Below, piece by piece: positions 15,347 to 21,569 of a stretch of 21,569 nucleotides of DNA. The number at the start of each line of letters is the position of its first letter. The first letter of the stretch is position 1. Position numbers and translations under genes: made by a program. The notes beneath the pieces were generated by a model. It ran no database searches. It was given only the letters and a program-made list of their open reading frames with translations, and was not told where the DNA came from. This DNA is from Thiotrichaceae bacterium (GTDB taxonomy: Bacteria > Pseudomonadota > Gammaproteobacteria > Thiotrichales > Thiotrichaceae): contig JALVDQ010000430.1 of the NCBI GenBank assembly GCA_027008885.1, forward strand, positions 1-21,569, written 5' to 3'.

Positions 15347-15781
15347 ATGATTTCATATCAAGAACTAAATGCACAAACCGATAAAATAACTGAATTATCC
15401 AATGTCCTTTCCGTTTTGTTAAAGGATAGAACAATTTGTGATTCTGAAACCTGTTGCAAGATTTTTTATAACTATATGGATCACGTCAATGAGCATATGC
15501 AGCTGGTTGAATCCAATATGTACCCTACCCTGCTAAACAACTCGCTTCCAGACGCAAAGAAAACGGCAAGTAATTTTATGGGAAGCTCGCAGGGTATCAA
15601 GCAGATCATGACAAGCTACATAAAAAAATGGTGTGATAAAAAACACCAGGGTTTGTCTATTGGTGCAAAATACGATGAGTTTATTAAAGACACTGATGAA
15701 ATGTTTGAAACGATCCTCAACAGAATCCAGGATGAAACAGAAAATCTTTACCCGATGGTGCGAAAAATTTCCAATGGCTGA
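15347..15781 (+). CDS. Hemerythrin-like (HHE) helical protein, ligand set incomplete
   Basis: A 144-residue all-helical protein. The segment HVNEHMQLVESNMYPTLL (46-63) aligns with the HHE pattern H...H....E...(F/Y)P, giving His46, His50 and Glu55. The second half ILNRIQDETENLYPMV (123-138) is the repeat that normally supplies HI..EE..LFP, but the His is replaced by Arg126. So part of the di-iron ligand set is visible and part is missing. If it binds iron, it could sense or carry O2 or NO, or repair Fe-S clusters like YtfE. A metal-free helical relative is equally possible. AGGAA at 15335-15339 is the ribosome binding site. It converges on iscR, another iron-sulfur-linked gene, across a hairpin element. 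Confidence 0.5.
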   Translation: MISYQELNAQTDKITELSNVLSVLLKDRTICDSETCCKIFYNYMDHVNEHMQLVESNMYPTLLNNSLPDAKKTASNFMGSSQGIKQIMTSYIKKWCDKKHQGLSIGAKYDEFIKDTDEMFETILNRIQDETENLYPMVRKISNG

Positions 15782-15810
15782 TCTGGATTATAATCCGGGT
15801 AATTGGTGCT

Positions 15811-15934
15811 GGGTTAAACCTGTTGATTTACTCAATGCGTAGCCTAATCCAACGTAATCCAGCCGCAATCCACATAGTGCCGCGCTTTTGTCGGGTTACG
15901 CTGAGGCTAACCCGACAAAACACAGGTTTGACCC
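15811..15934 (+). repeat. MITE-like element with REP hairpin; likely bidirectional terminator
   Basis: Terminal inverted repeats GGGTTAAACCTGT (15811-15823) and ACAGGTTTGACCC (15922-15934) match at 12 of 13 positions. Inside is a perfect 13-bp hairpin TTTTGTCGGGTTA (15886-15898) / TAACCCGACAAAA (15908-15920) with a 9-nt loop. The T-rich outer stem on both strands suits transcription termination for the convergent hemerythrin-like and iscR genes. The left end is shared with the element at 8423-8499. Total 124 bp with no coding capacity, as in a non-autonomous miniature element. Confidence 0.6.
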
Positions 15935-15993
15935 ACTACCCCAAATAATAACGATTGATTTTCGCTATAAATTTACGCTAGTAGTTGCGATTT

Positions 15994-16479
15994 TTAGCTA
16001 ACTAGCTCCTGACGGGGCGGGAACATATTGGCGATGCGACTAGCCGTTGTATCCTGTCTTCGGGAAATCTTGCGAACTTCGGGATCTTTTATAAATTCAG
16101 AAAGCGTTATGCCGTTCAGAAATTCATAAAGCCGCTCACTTAGATCATTCCAAAGATGATGTGTCAGGCATTTTTCGCCTTTGTTGCAGTCCTTGCTACC
16201 CTTGCATCGGGTATTATCAATATTTTCATCAACAGCCAGAATAATATCGGCAACACTTATCTGGTGAGATGGTTTCCCCAGGCGATAACCTCCGCCTGGA
16301 CCACGCACACCTTCCACCAGACCCGTTTGACGCAATTTGGCAAAAAGTTGCTCAAGGTAGGACAGAGAAATACCCTGACAGCTCGATATATCAGATAATG
16401 TAACAGGACCTTCCCTGTCGTGAATTGCAAGATCCATCATTGCAGTGACTGCATATCGACCTTTTGTAGATAACTTCAT
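15994..16479 (-). CDS. iscR: Fe-S cluster regulator IscR (Rrf2 family)
   Basis: A 161-residue protein when started at ATG 16479, which has GGAGGT 4 nt upstream. An upstream in-frame GTG (16491) overlaps that site and is rejected. The winged helix covers about 1-65 ([45 protein letters not shown]). The cluster motif is [17 protein letters not shown], with Cys92, Cys98, Cys104 and His107, the E. coli IscR numbering exactly, so a [2Fe-2S] sensor is expected. It represses or activates Fe-S biogenesis and stress genes according to cluster state. The iscSUA genes do not follow: downstream is a terminator-like element and a convergent gene. Confidence 0.94.
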   Translation of the reverse strand: MKLSTKGRYAVTAMMDLAIHDREGPVTLSDISSCQGISLSYLEQLFAKLRQTGLVEGVRGPGGGYRLGKPSHQISVADIILAVDENIDNTRCKGSKDCNKGEKCLTHHLWNDLSERLYEFLNGITLSEFIKDPEVRKISRRQDTTASRIANMFPPRQELVS

Positions 16480-16513
16480 TTTGACCTCCACATCCGTTTC
16501 CGGGACGAATGTA

Positions 16514-16567
16514 TTTCTTGACTAAATTAGTGGGAATTATAATCAACCAAGTGAATTAGTCAAGTAT
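16514..16567 (-). promoter_or_regulatory. iscR promoter with two type-1 IscR sites
   Basis: On the minus strand TTGACT (16563-16558) and TATAAT (16541-16536) are 16 nt apart, a strong sigma-70 promoter. Two sequences fit the E. coli type-1 IscR consensus with its GACT/AGTC arms. One has core TTGACTAAATTAGTGGG (16518-16534), one mismatch in the core, over the start point. The other ends in TAGTCAAGTAT (16557-16567), a perfect right half with two core mismatches on the left, over the -35. This predicts negative autoregulation by cluster-loaded IscR. Confidence 0.65.
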
Positions 16568-16595
16568 TGAATAATACTTCGACATCCAGGATGTC
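16562..16595. other. Tandem palindromes upstream of the iscR promoter; rest of gap
   Basis: Two inverted repeats lie back to back: AAGTATT-gaat-AATACTT (16562-16579) and GACATCC-A-GGATGTC (16581-16595). Both are just upstream of the iscR -35 box and could bind a second regulator. The remainder of the roughly 300-nt gene-free gap, 16596-16781, is AT-rich downstream sequence of the MBL-fold gene. I see no clear terminator and no gene there. Confidence 0.4.
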
Positions 16596-16781
16596 TGTTC
16601 GAGAATAACTAAAAATACGATTTTCAACAATTTAGTGAAAATTAAGTTCCTTGTTTTCAATGACTTAAAAAATGATTTTTTTGGGGAATTGCTGATTTCT
16701 TGATTCTTGGCAGGCTTCTAGATGGACATCTTTTAATAATTCTCAGACTCTGGGCGGGAGCCTGTATTTTCAAGCGTTTGT

Positions 16782-17630
16782 TTAAAGATCGATAATGGTG
16801 TGTATATCGCCTTCTTTTGCAATATAGACCTTACAGGCAGGATAGTGATGTTTCATCCATTTCCGGGAATCTTTTCCTATTTGGTCTAACTGCGCATCTG
16901 TTCGTGCTGGATCATGGTGAAACAGGATAAGCTTTTTTATCTTGGCATCAACTGCCAGTTGTAATACCTGTGATATTAATGAATGTCCCCAGCCATGAAT
17001 TTTTTCGAGGTCTTCATCAAGATACATTGCATCATGTATAAGACAATCAACATTCTTCAAAAAATCAACCCATTCCTGATAAGCTGTTACGGGTGGCTTT
17101 GGCGGATCAAGCTCATTGTCCGTTACATACGCCATACTACCCCGAGGTGTTTCCAGACGATAGGCAGAGCCACCTCCTGGATGGTTTAACGATCTGGAGT
17201 AGATTTTATTCTCGCCTATTTCCAGTTTGTTATTATCTATTGAAAGTAAAATAACCCTGGCTTCAAGCTTGTCACCAGGCACAGGAAAATGCGGGTTGGT
17301 CATTTGGGTTAAAACCGCATGTGCATTAACGTCTTTTAAATGCGCAGTGAGTAAATTAATGACCTGATTTTTTTTATATGCTGGAAGAAAAAAAGGAAAG
17401 CCCTGTATATGATCCCAGTGGTAATGACTAAACAATAAGTTGATCTCTTTTGACAGTTCTTGCGCGATCAAATCTTCGCCAAGTTTTCTTATTCCTGTAC
17501 CCGCATCAAATATAAATAAGGTACCATCATCAGCTTCAACAAAAACACAGGATGTATTTCCGCCGTATCGGACGGTCTCTTTCCCTGGTGAAGCAATCGA
17601 GCCACGCACACCATAGAATTTAATTTGCAT
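16782..17630 (-). CDS. Metallo-beta-lactamase-fold hydrolase
   Basis: A 282-residue protein. It starts MQIKFYGVRGSIASPG and has YGGNTSCVFVE, a common opening of one broad MBL subgroup. The metal site is complete: HYHWDH (69-74; His69, His71, Asp73, His74), His150 in LNHPGG, Asp171 in VTDNE and His238/His239 in LFHHDP. That ligand set and the length fit RNase Z/PhnP-like phosphodiesterase-type members, some of which act on cyclic nucleotides or related esters. The substrate cannot be named. No signal peptide, so cytosolic. It is 116 nt downstream of the FecR-domain gene on the same strand; a 10-bp inverted repeat in that gap may separate the transcripts. Confidence 0.85.
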   Translation of the reverse strand: MQIKFYGVRGSIASPGKETVRYGGNTSCVFVEADDGTLFIFDAGTGIRKLGEDLIAQELSKEINLLFSHYHWDHIQGFPFFLPAYKKNQVINLLTAHLKDVNAHAVLTQMTNPHFPVPGDKLEARVILLSIDNNKLEIGENKIYSRSLNHPGGGSAYRLETPRGSMAYVTDNELDPPKPPVTAYQEWVDFLKNVDCLIHDAMYLDEDLEKIHGWGHSLISQVLQLAVDAKIKKLILFHHDPARTDAQLDQIGKDSRKWMKHHYPACKVYIAKEGDIHTIIDL

Positions 17631-17637
17631 ACTAAGA

Positions 17638-17715
17638 AAGCCCTTATGACTGAATCCTTGAAGTCAATACAGTTTTGAATCATAAGCTATTGATTTTAAA
17701 GTGAGATAAGGGCTT
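17638..17715. repeat. Inverted repeat in the fecR-MBL gap
   Basis: AAGCCCTTAT (17638-17647) and ATAAGGGCTT (17706-17715) are perfect 10-bp inverted repeats, 58 nt apart, and fill the gap between the FecR-domain gene and the MBL-fold gene. A smaller TGACT/AGTCA repeat (about 17647-17666) lies inside. They could be a long-armed hairpin or a pair of regulator half-sites. Confidence 0.4.
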
Positions 17716-17746
17716 ATAATACATGCATGGTAGCTTTAGAGTCATA

Positions 17747-19162
17747 CTACTCAACAATGAAAACACCCTCAATATGATTGGTTTCCCTGTTATTTTCTGA
17801 AAATCCAAAACTGCCTAATACTGCTTCAGCCTTATTTCCAATAAAGTCACCGTTAATAAACCCACTGGCACCACGGACAGCTCCTGAATTATCTGGATTT
17901 GAATCAATGACATTGACACCATTTAACTGTAAATCCATATCACCTGCTTCTATTTTCCCATCAAACACCGCTATCCATGTATCTTTAGGCGTATTCGCCG
18001 ATAATGCTCCATTAGTGACATTACCTGACTCAAAGTTCACATCCATTTGTACCTGAAGGTTGCTAACTTGTCCTGATGATGCACTTAACAGGCTTTCACT
18101 AACATTATCATAGCGAACAGTACCCGTTCGGGCTGCTACAACTGATGGATCTGATTTATCGTATGCTGCCCAGATCATTCCTTCTGAGGGAGAAGTAGAA
18201 TCAATATCCCTTGTTATATTTATTATGGAAAATTTATTCCAGAAGCCCCAGCTTAGTTTATATCCACCGACCGCCTGCTGAAAATTGGAAAGCTGTCCAG
18301 TGCTTGCCAACTGATATTGTTCCAGACCTACTTTAAATACAGGATTATTTGAATCTATGCTGTCAGCCTTTGAAATTATTTCGGTTGATGGGCGGGTTCT
18401 ATCTATATTTAGACCATTGTGATTAAATACTTTCCCTGCTGGAAGCGGCAATGATTGTAATAATGGTTCAATAACAGTTTTTCTGGATGCTTTAGCTACA
18501 CCACTGTTACGCTTGAGATTTATATTAGAACTATGCCCTGCTCTAAAAACATTGGGTACCTGTTGCAAGCCTTTGCATTTTCCCTGACGATCTATAAACA
18601 CAAACATATAAGGTTGTGAGCGACCAAGTAGCATATTACATCCATTTTTCAGGCGAGACCTTAAATGAATAATTCCTTCCCAGGTCGCAACATACATGCC
18701 ATTTGAAACGATCTCGACTTCATAGTCTGTGCCACGAATACCAATGGTGGCTAATGGTGTACGAAGTTCATAGGCTTTTTTATTACCTTTGCCTATCGCA
18801 CCGGTAATGGTTCGTAATCCACCCTTTAGCAACTCAAGCAGGGCTGAATTTGATGTTGCTCCCCGAGTGAATTTATATTTTTTTATTTGTAGTACAGAAT
18901 TTTCCTGGAGTGAAATTATTGCCTGATCAATCATTCTGAATTGTGCGCGAGCACTCCGACCGACATGAATCTCGTCTTTTTCAAAAATTGGAGAACGCCT
19001 TTTTAATCCGATATTTCCACTGCTTCGTTTTGCAATTACGCTTCCTCTTGTTAAAAGTGTTTTTCCTGCCTGTTTTTCTCTTGCAATGACAGGATGTGCC
19101 AATAAACACAGGGACATAAATAACAGTATGTTTTGTAAAAATTTTTTATTAATCCCATTCAT
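17747..19162 (-). CDS. Exported FecR-domain protein with TbpB-like C-terminal beta-barrel
   Basis: A 471-residue protein from ATG 19162, chosen because it begins a clean Sec signal peptide (MNGINKKFLQNILLFMSLC, cut after PVIA) and has GGGAA upstream. A longer frame to 19279 would only add residues inside the upstream gene. Residues ~35-170 form a FecR domain (GSVIAKRSSG, SLQENSVLQI, LLKGGLRTITG, TPLATIGIRGTDYEV). After a linker, ~298-471 are beta-rich: SWGFWNKFSI, TGTVRYDNV, QVQMDVNFESGNVTNGAL, GDFIGNKAEAVLGSFGF (437-453), IEGVFIVE at the end. This resembles the eight-stranded TbpB-type barrel of Slam-secreted proteins. No cytoplasmic or membrane segment, so it is not a sigma-factor regulator like FecR proper. 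It overlaps the Slam-like gene by 14 nt, supporting a cargo role. Confidence 0.6.
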   Translation of the reverse strand: MNGINKKFLQNILLFMSLCLLAHPVIAREKQAGKTLLTRGSVIAKRSSGNIGLKRRSPIFEKDEIHVGRSARAQFRMIDQAIISLQENSVLQIKKYKFTRGATSNSALLELLKGGLRTITGAIGKGNKKAYELRTPLATIGIRGTDYEVEIVSNGMYVATWEGIIHLRSRLKNGCNMLLGRSQPYMFVFIDRQGKCKGLQQVPNVFRAGHSSNINLKRNSGVAKASRKTVIEPLLQSLPLPAGKVFNHNGLNIDRTRPSTEIISKADSIDSNNPVFKVGLEQYQLASTGQLSNFQQAVGGYKLSWGFWNKFSIINITRDIDSTSPSEGMIWAAYDKSDPSVVAARTGTVRYDNVSESLLSASSGQVSNLQVQMDVNFESGNVTNGALSANTPKDTWIAVFDGKIEAGDMDLQLNGVNVIDSNPDNSGAVRGASGFINGDFIGNKAEAVLGSFGFSENNRETNHIEGVFIVE

Positions 19163-19835
19163 AACGAATTCCCATCTTGATTTCATTTCTGTTGACATCA
19201 TAAAGATTAAGATTGCTTTCATTTGCAATATGACTTGCAGAAAATACAAGAATTGCCTTATCTGAGGTCTGAAATTCATGCGTCAGCCGAATGGAATAAC
19301 GATTATCTTTTCTCTTGTCAGGAAAAACAGGGTAAGCTGCCTGATGTTTGTAAATATTGTAATTCAGATTTAAAAAAGACGTATTCTTTGCGTTCCATTC
19401 GTGACTTGTCTTGAAGGCAAGCCCAAGTATGTTTCGGCTAAATTGTTTTCCTGCTTTATGCTCAGGAAATTCTTTGCCTAAATGGAAACCAAGTAAATAT
19501 TGGTTTCTTCCGTTTGTTTTACCTAATGTAATCCCCAGTAGTCCCCTGTTACGATCTGTCAAAGGCTTTTTATTGTTATGATAATTTTCAAGACTAATAG
19601 ATGTATTTAAAAGAGTTTGTTGATTTAGCTGCTTTTTTAGAATTGCATCAATACCCAAGGTATTGCTATATAAATTACCATCAAGAAAAACAGGTCTGCT
19701 CCTTGCATTTAACTGATATTGTCTGTTTTTGTGATTAATCGAAAAACCGGTGCGTAAATCCAGCTCAGTAAAATCAAAGTCAGTTTTTTTGAAATATTTT
19801 CTATGATTTATATTGGCTAAAAAAATGTACTTTTT
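19149..19835 (-). CDS. Slam-like (DUF560) translocator, C-terminal barrel part, frameshifted
   Basis: This is the continuation, in another frame, of the gene starting at 20452. The frame is open from the homopolymers at 19819-19836 to the stop at 19149 (about 228 codons); an ATG at 19658 is internal. It reads as alternating transmembrane beta strands: KYIFLANINHRKYF, LDLRTGFSINHKNRQYQLNA, NQYLLGFHLGKEF, NTSFLNLNYNIYKHQ and a terminal strand NRNEIKMGIRYEWD ending in an aromatic pair, as outer-membrane barrels do. The ESNLNLYDVNRNEI stretch resembles the end of DUF560 barrels. Together with the N-terminal part it would make a ~434-residue protein, near Slam length. Overlaps the FecR-domain gene start by 14 nt. 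Confidence 0.6.
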   Translation of the reverse strand, partial: KKYIFLANINHRKYFKKTDFDFTELDLRTGFSINHKNRQYQLNARSRPVFLDGNLYSNTLGIDAILKKQLNQQTLLNTSISLENYHNNKKPLTDRNRGLLGITLGKTNGRNQYLLGFHLGKEFPEHKAGKQFSRNILGLAFKTSHEWNAKNTSFLNLNYNIYKHQAAYPVFPDKRKDNRYSIRLTHEFQTSDKAILVFSASHIANESNLNLYDVNRNEIKMGIRYEWD

Positions 19836-20452
19836 TGTCGCTTGCCAGCTTCTCGCATTAACTGAAACTTCGCTTCTGCAAAACCACTTTGTTGTTTTAC
19901 GACAGAATCATTTAAAGTCACCAAACCAAATCCGGGTAATTTGATTTCAGAATTTTCAGTACCAAAATTAATATTGCTATCATAGCCAATAGAGAAAGCT
20001 GTCAGCTTTTTTATGACTGCCTTTTTTGAGGATTCATCCTTTCTTTGCAATTCAGCAATATAGATACCTACATTATTTTTAACATTTGGCGGAGGTGATA
20101 AAGACAGAACATCCTGAAATTCCTTGATAGCAGCTTTTTTGTTATTAAGTTTTAAATAGGCACGAGCAAGATCCAGCCTTGGGCGAATAACATTTGGATT
20201 TGCCACAGTTACACGATCAAGTGCAAACACCGCTTCATTATAGTGACCTGTTTCAAGTGCAGACAAGCCGTATAAATAATCAAAACGGGGATCTCCTTCA
20301 TTTTGAGAGCGCTGTTTTAAGGCTTGTTTATATGCTTTGCCATACTGTTTTTGTTGAATATGGTATTCAATCACAGGGTAGCTCCGGGCATACACTGTGA
20401 TTGAAGACAAGAAACCAAAAAACAAAAAAAAGAGTTTGTGTTTTATAAGCAT
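19817..20452 (-). CDS. Slam-like (DUF560) translocator, N-terminal TPR part, frameshifted
   Basis: A 211-residue fragment. It has a signal peptide (1-22, LFFLFFGFLSSITVYA), a TPR region (~27-135: YGKAYKQAL, FDYLYGLSALETGHYNEAVF, PRLDLARAYLKLNNKKAAI) and the first barrel strands (AFSIGYDSNINFG, 152-164; FAEAKFQLM). Then it stops after RQKSTFF. A periplasmic TPR domain followed by a barrel opening with GYD.N.N is the Slam/type XI secretion layout. Slam proteins move cargo with a small C-terminal barrel across the outer membrane. The stop results from a one-base frame change, either in an A6 run (19831-19836) or a T7 run (19819-19825, minus strand). It starts 57 nt after the PKD-repeat gene, with AAGGGA before the ATG. 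Confidence 0.65.
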   Translation of the reverse strand: MLIKHKLFFLFFGFLSSITVYARSYPVIEYHIQQKQYGKAYKQALKQRSQNEGDPRFDYLYGLSALETGHYNEAVFALDRVTVANPNVIRPRLDLARAYLKLNNKKAAIKEFQDVLSLSPPPNVKNNVGIYIAELQRKDESSKKAVIKKLTAFSIGYDSNINFGTENSEIKLPGFGLVTLNDSVVKQQSGFAEAKFQLMREAGKRQKSTFF

Positions 20453-20509
20453 AATTCCCTTTTGGGTTGATATAAAAAATTAGCCAAGCTACTTATCTCC
20501 GATCAATTC

Positions 20510-21569
20510 TTAATAAACTACTTCTATTGAAACACTATCTGGAATTGAATCTACCTGACCATCGTTTACGATCAGTTTGGCAATATAAGTACCAAACTGA
20601 TCAGGAACAAAGGAAGGAGATACCGTGTCAGAGCCAGTTAGAGGAACACTATTTCCACCAGGATCTGTCAAGGTCCAGGAATAGCTTATATTATCCCCAT
20701 CAGGGTCATAAGAATTGGATCCATCTAAAGTTACAGTATCATAAAAAATAACTGTCTGGTCGACACCTGCATCGGCTATCGGTTTGGTATTCAAGGTACT
20801 GATTGTTACTGTATCTGCTACCGAGTCAGTCTTGCCGTCATTTACGATGAGCTGGGCTATGTAAGTTCCTGGCAGATCAATAAGAAAGCCGGGATTGACT
20901 ACTGCGGGATTATCAAGAGCTGCCTGACTGCCTGTCGGGATACTGCTTAGTGACCACAGATAGGTCAAGGGATCGCCATCTATATCGTGGGAGGCTGAGC
21001 CATCCAGTGTGATTTTATCTCCTATGTGTCCCGTCTGATCAGCACCTGCATCAGCCACCGGTTTGGTATTGAGGGTAGTGATTGTTACTGTATCCGCTAC
21101 CGAGTCAGTTTTGCCGTCATTTACAATGAGCTGTACGATATAGGTTCCCGGCAGATCAATAATAAAGCCGGGATTGACTACTGCGGGATTATCAAGAGCT
21201 GCCTGACTGCCTGTCGGGATACTGGTCAGTGACCACAGATAGGTCAAGGGATCGCCATCTATATCGTGGGAAGCTGAGCCATCCAGTGTGATCTTGTCTC
21301 CTATGTGTCCCGTCTGATCAGCACCTGCATCAGCCACCGGTTTGGTATTGAGGGTAGTGATTGTTACTGTATCCGCTACCGAGTCAGTCTTGCCGTCATT
21401 TACGATTAACTGTGCAATATAAGTTCCCGGCAGATCAATAATAAAGCCGGGATTGACTACTGCGGGATTATCAAGAGCTGCCTGACTGCCTGTCGGGATA
21501 CTGCTTAGTGACCACAGATAGGTCAAGGGATCGCCATCTATATCGTGGGAGGCTGAGCCATCCAGTGTG
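20510..21569 (-). CDS. PKD/Ig-like repeat surface protein, 3' end only
   Basis: The frame is open to the window edge, so the start is missing; a TTG at 21526 lies inside a repeat and is not a start. The 352 visible residues are tandem ~93-residue PKD-type beta-sandwich domains. Each has KPVADAGADQT, ITLDGSASHDIDGDPLTYLW, a mid block GSQAALDNPAVVNPGFIIDL and GTYIAQLIVNDGKTDSVADT. The last domain is divergent (SNSYDPDGDNISYSWTLTDP) and ends in SIEVVY, without RTX repeats, an LPXTG site or a PEP-CTERM anchor. Such proteins are usually secreted or surface-exposed and often adhesive. It is the first visible gene of the operon with the Slam-like and FecR-barrel genes. Confidence 0.8.
   Translation of the reverse strand, partial: TLDGSASHDIDGDPLTYLWSLSSIPTGSQAALDNPAVVNPGFIIDLPGTYIAQLIVNDGKTDSVADTVTITTLNTKPVADAGADQTGHIGDKITLDGSASHDIDGDPLTYLWSLTSIPTGSQAALDNPAVVNPGFIIDLPGTYIVQLIVNDGKTDSVADTVTITTLNTKPVADAGADQTGHIGDKITLDGSASHDIDGDPLTYLWSLSSIPTGSQAALDNPAVVNPGFLIDLPGTYIAQLIVNDGKTDSVADTVTISTLNTKPIADAGVDQTVIFYDTVTLDGSNSYDPDGDNISYSWTLTDPGGNSVPLTGSDTVSPSFVPDQFGTYIAKLIVNDGQVDSIPDSVSIEVVY
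20782..21569 (-). repeat. 279-bp tandem coding repeats (PKD units)
   Basis: Units at 20782-21060, 21061-21339 and 21340-21569 (cut by the window edge) repeat with exactly 279 bp (93 codons). By hand I count about 18 differences between the first two and about 10 in the 230 nt shared by the last two. Long identical blocks around CTGCCTGTCGGGATACTG suggest recent duplication or gene conversion. Confidence 0.9.

Noticed and set aside
19817..19838. Programmed -1 frameshifting as explanation for the split Slam-like gene
   Set aside because: The zero-frame sequence is A AAA AGT rather than a classic X XXY YYZ heptamer, and no downstream stem was evident. An indel in a homopolymer is simpler, though slippage is not excluded.
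21526..21526. TTG as the start of the PKD-repeat gene
   Set aside because: The same repeat unit continues in frame upstream to the window edge, so this is an internal codon.

Overview
The window is an AT-rich chromosomal segment from a Gram-negative bacterium, most likely a gammaproteobacterium. The evidence is CMP-Kdo synthetase (KdsB), the outer-membrane assembly lipoprotein BamD divergent from RluD, an IscR whose cluster-ligand spacing matches E. coli, and a DUF1415 protein. The genus cannot be read from the sequence. The density of palindromic and low-complexity intergenic repeats would fit repeat-rich environmental lineages such as Methylococcales or Thiotrichales, but that is a guess. 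No rRNA, tRNA, CRISPR array or transposase gene was seen.

Layout. 1-1561: a VapBC-type toxin-antitoxin pair with a palindromic operator, then a solitary Uma2-family (DUF820) gene bracketed by two copies of a C-run/T-run motif. 1782-4194: an overlapping MscS-channel/universal-stress-protein pair, divergent from a cytosolic PhnD-like binding protein. 4200-6474: rluD, bamD and a small lysine-rich coiled-coil protein. 6547-10092: two unrelated phosphate transporters on the same strand (an NptA/PhoU-type Na+/Pi cotransporter and a PiT permease). 10618-11555: trm112-kdsB, overlapping by ATGA. 11889-15781: a SulP anion transporter, two overlapping small genes, a DUF1415 protein and a degenerate hemerythrin-like protein. 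15994-16479: a stand-alone iscR with two recognisable type-1 IscR sites over its promoter. 16782-17630: a metallo-beta-lactamase-fold hydrolase. 17747-21569: a minus-strand surface/secretion operon.

The most interesting coding region is that last operon. Reading 5'->3' on the minus strand it holds the end of a PKD/Ig-like repeat protein (tandem 279-bp units, 5' end outside the window); a signal peptide + TPR + beta-barrel protein resembling Slam/DUF560 (type XI secretion) translocators, split by a one-base frameshift at homopolymers; and an exported FecR-domain protein whose C-terminal ~170 residues look like the TbpB-type small beta-barrel carried by Slam cargo. If right, this is a translocator-cargo pair in which the cargo is fused to a FecR domain.

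The most interesting non-coding signal is a repeat system. Six copies of a motif close to CCCATCCCCCCTGTTTTTTA, all in the same orientation, occur as three pairs. Two pairs enclose the same ordered module (an AATCCAA inverted repeat, a GTCGGGTTA/TAACCCGAC REP-like hairpin, a heptanucleotide array, then the motif again). The third pair encloses the Uma2 gene. Two further intergenic regions carry a MITE-like element with GGGTTAAACCTGT terminal inverted repeats around a variable hairpin.
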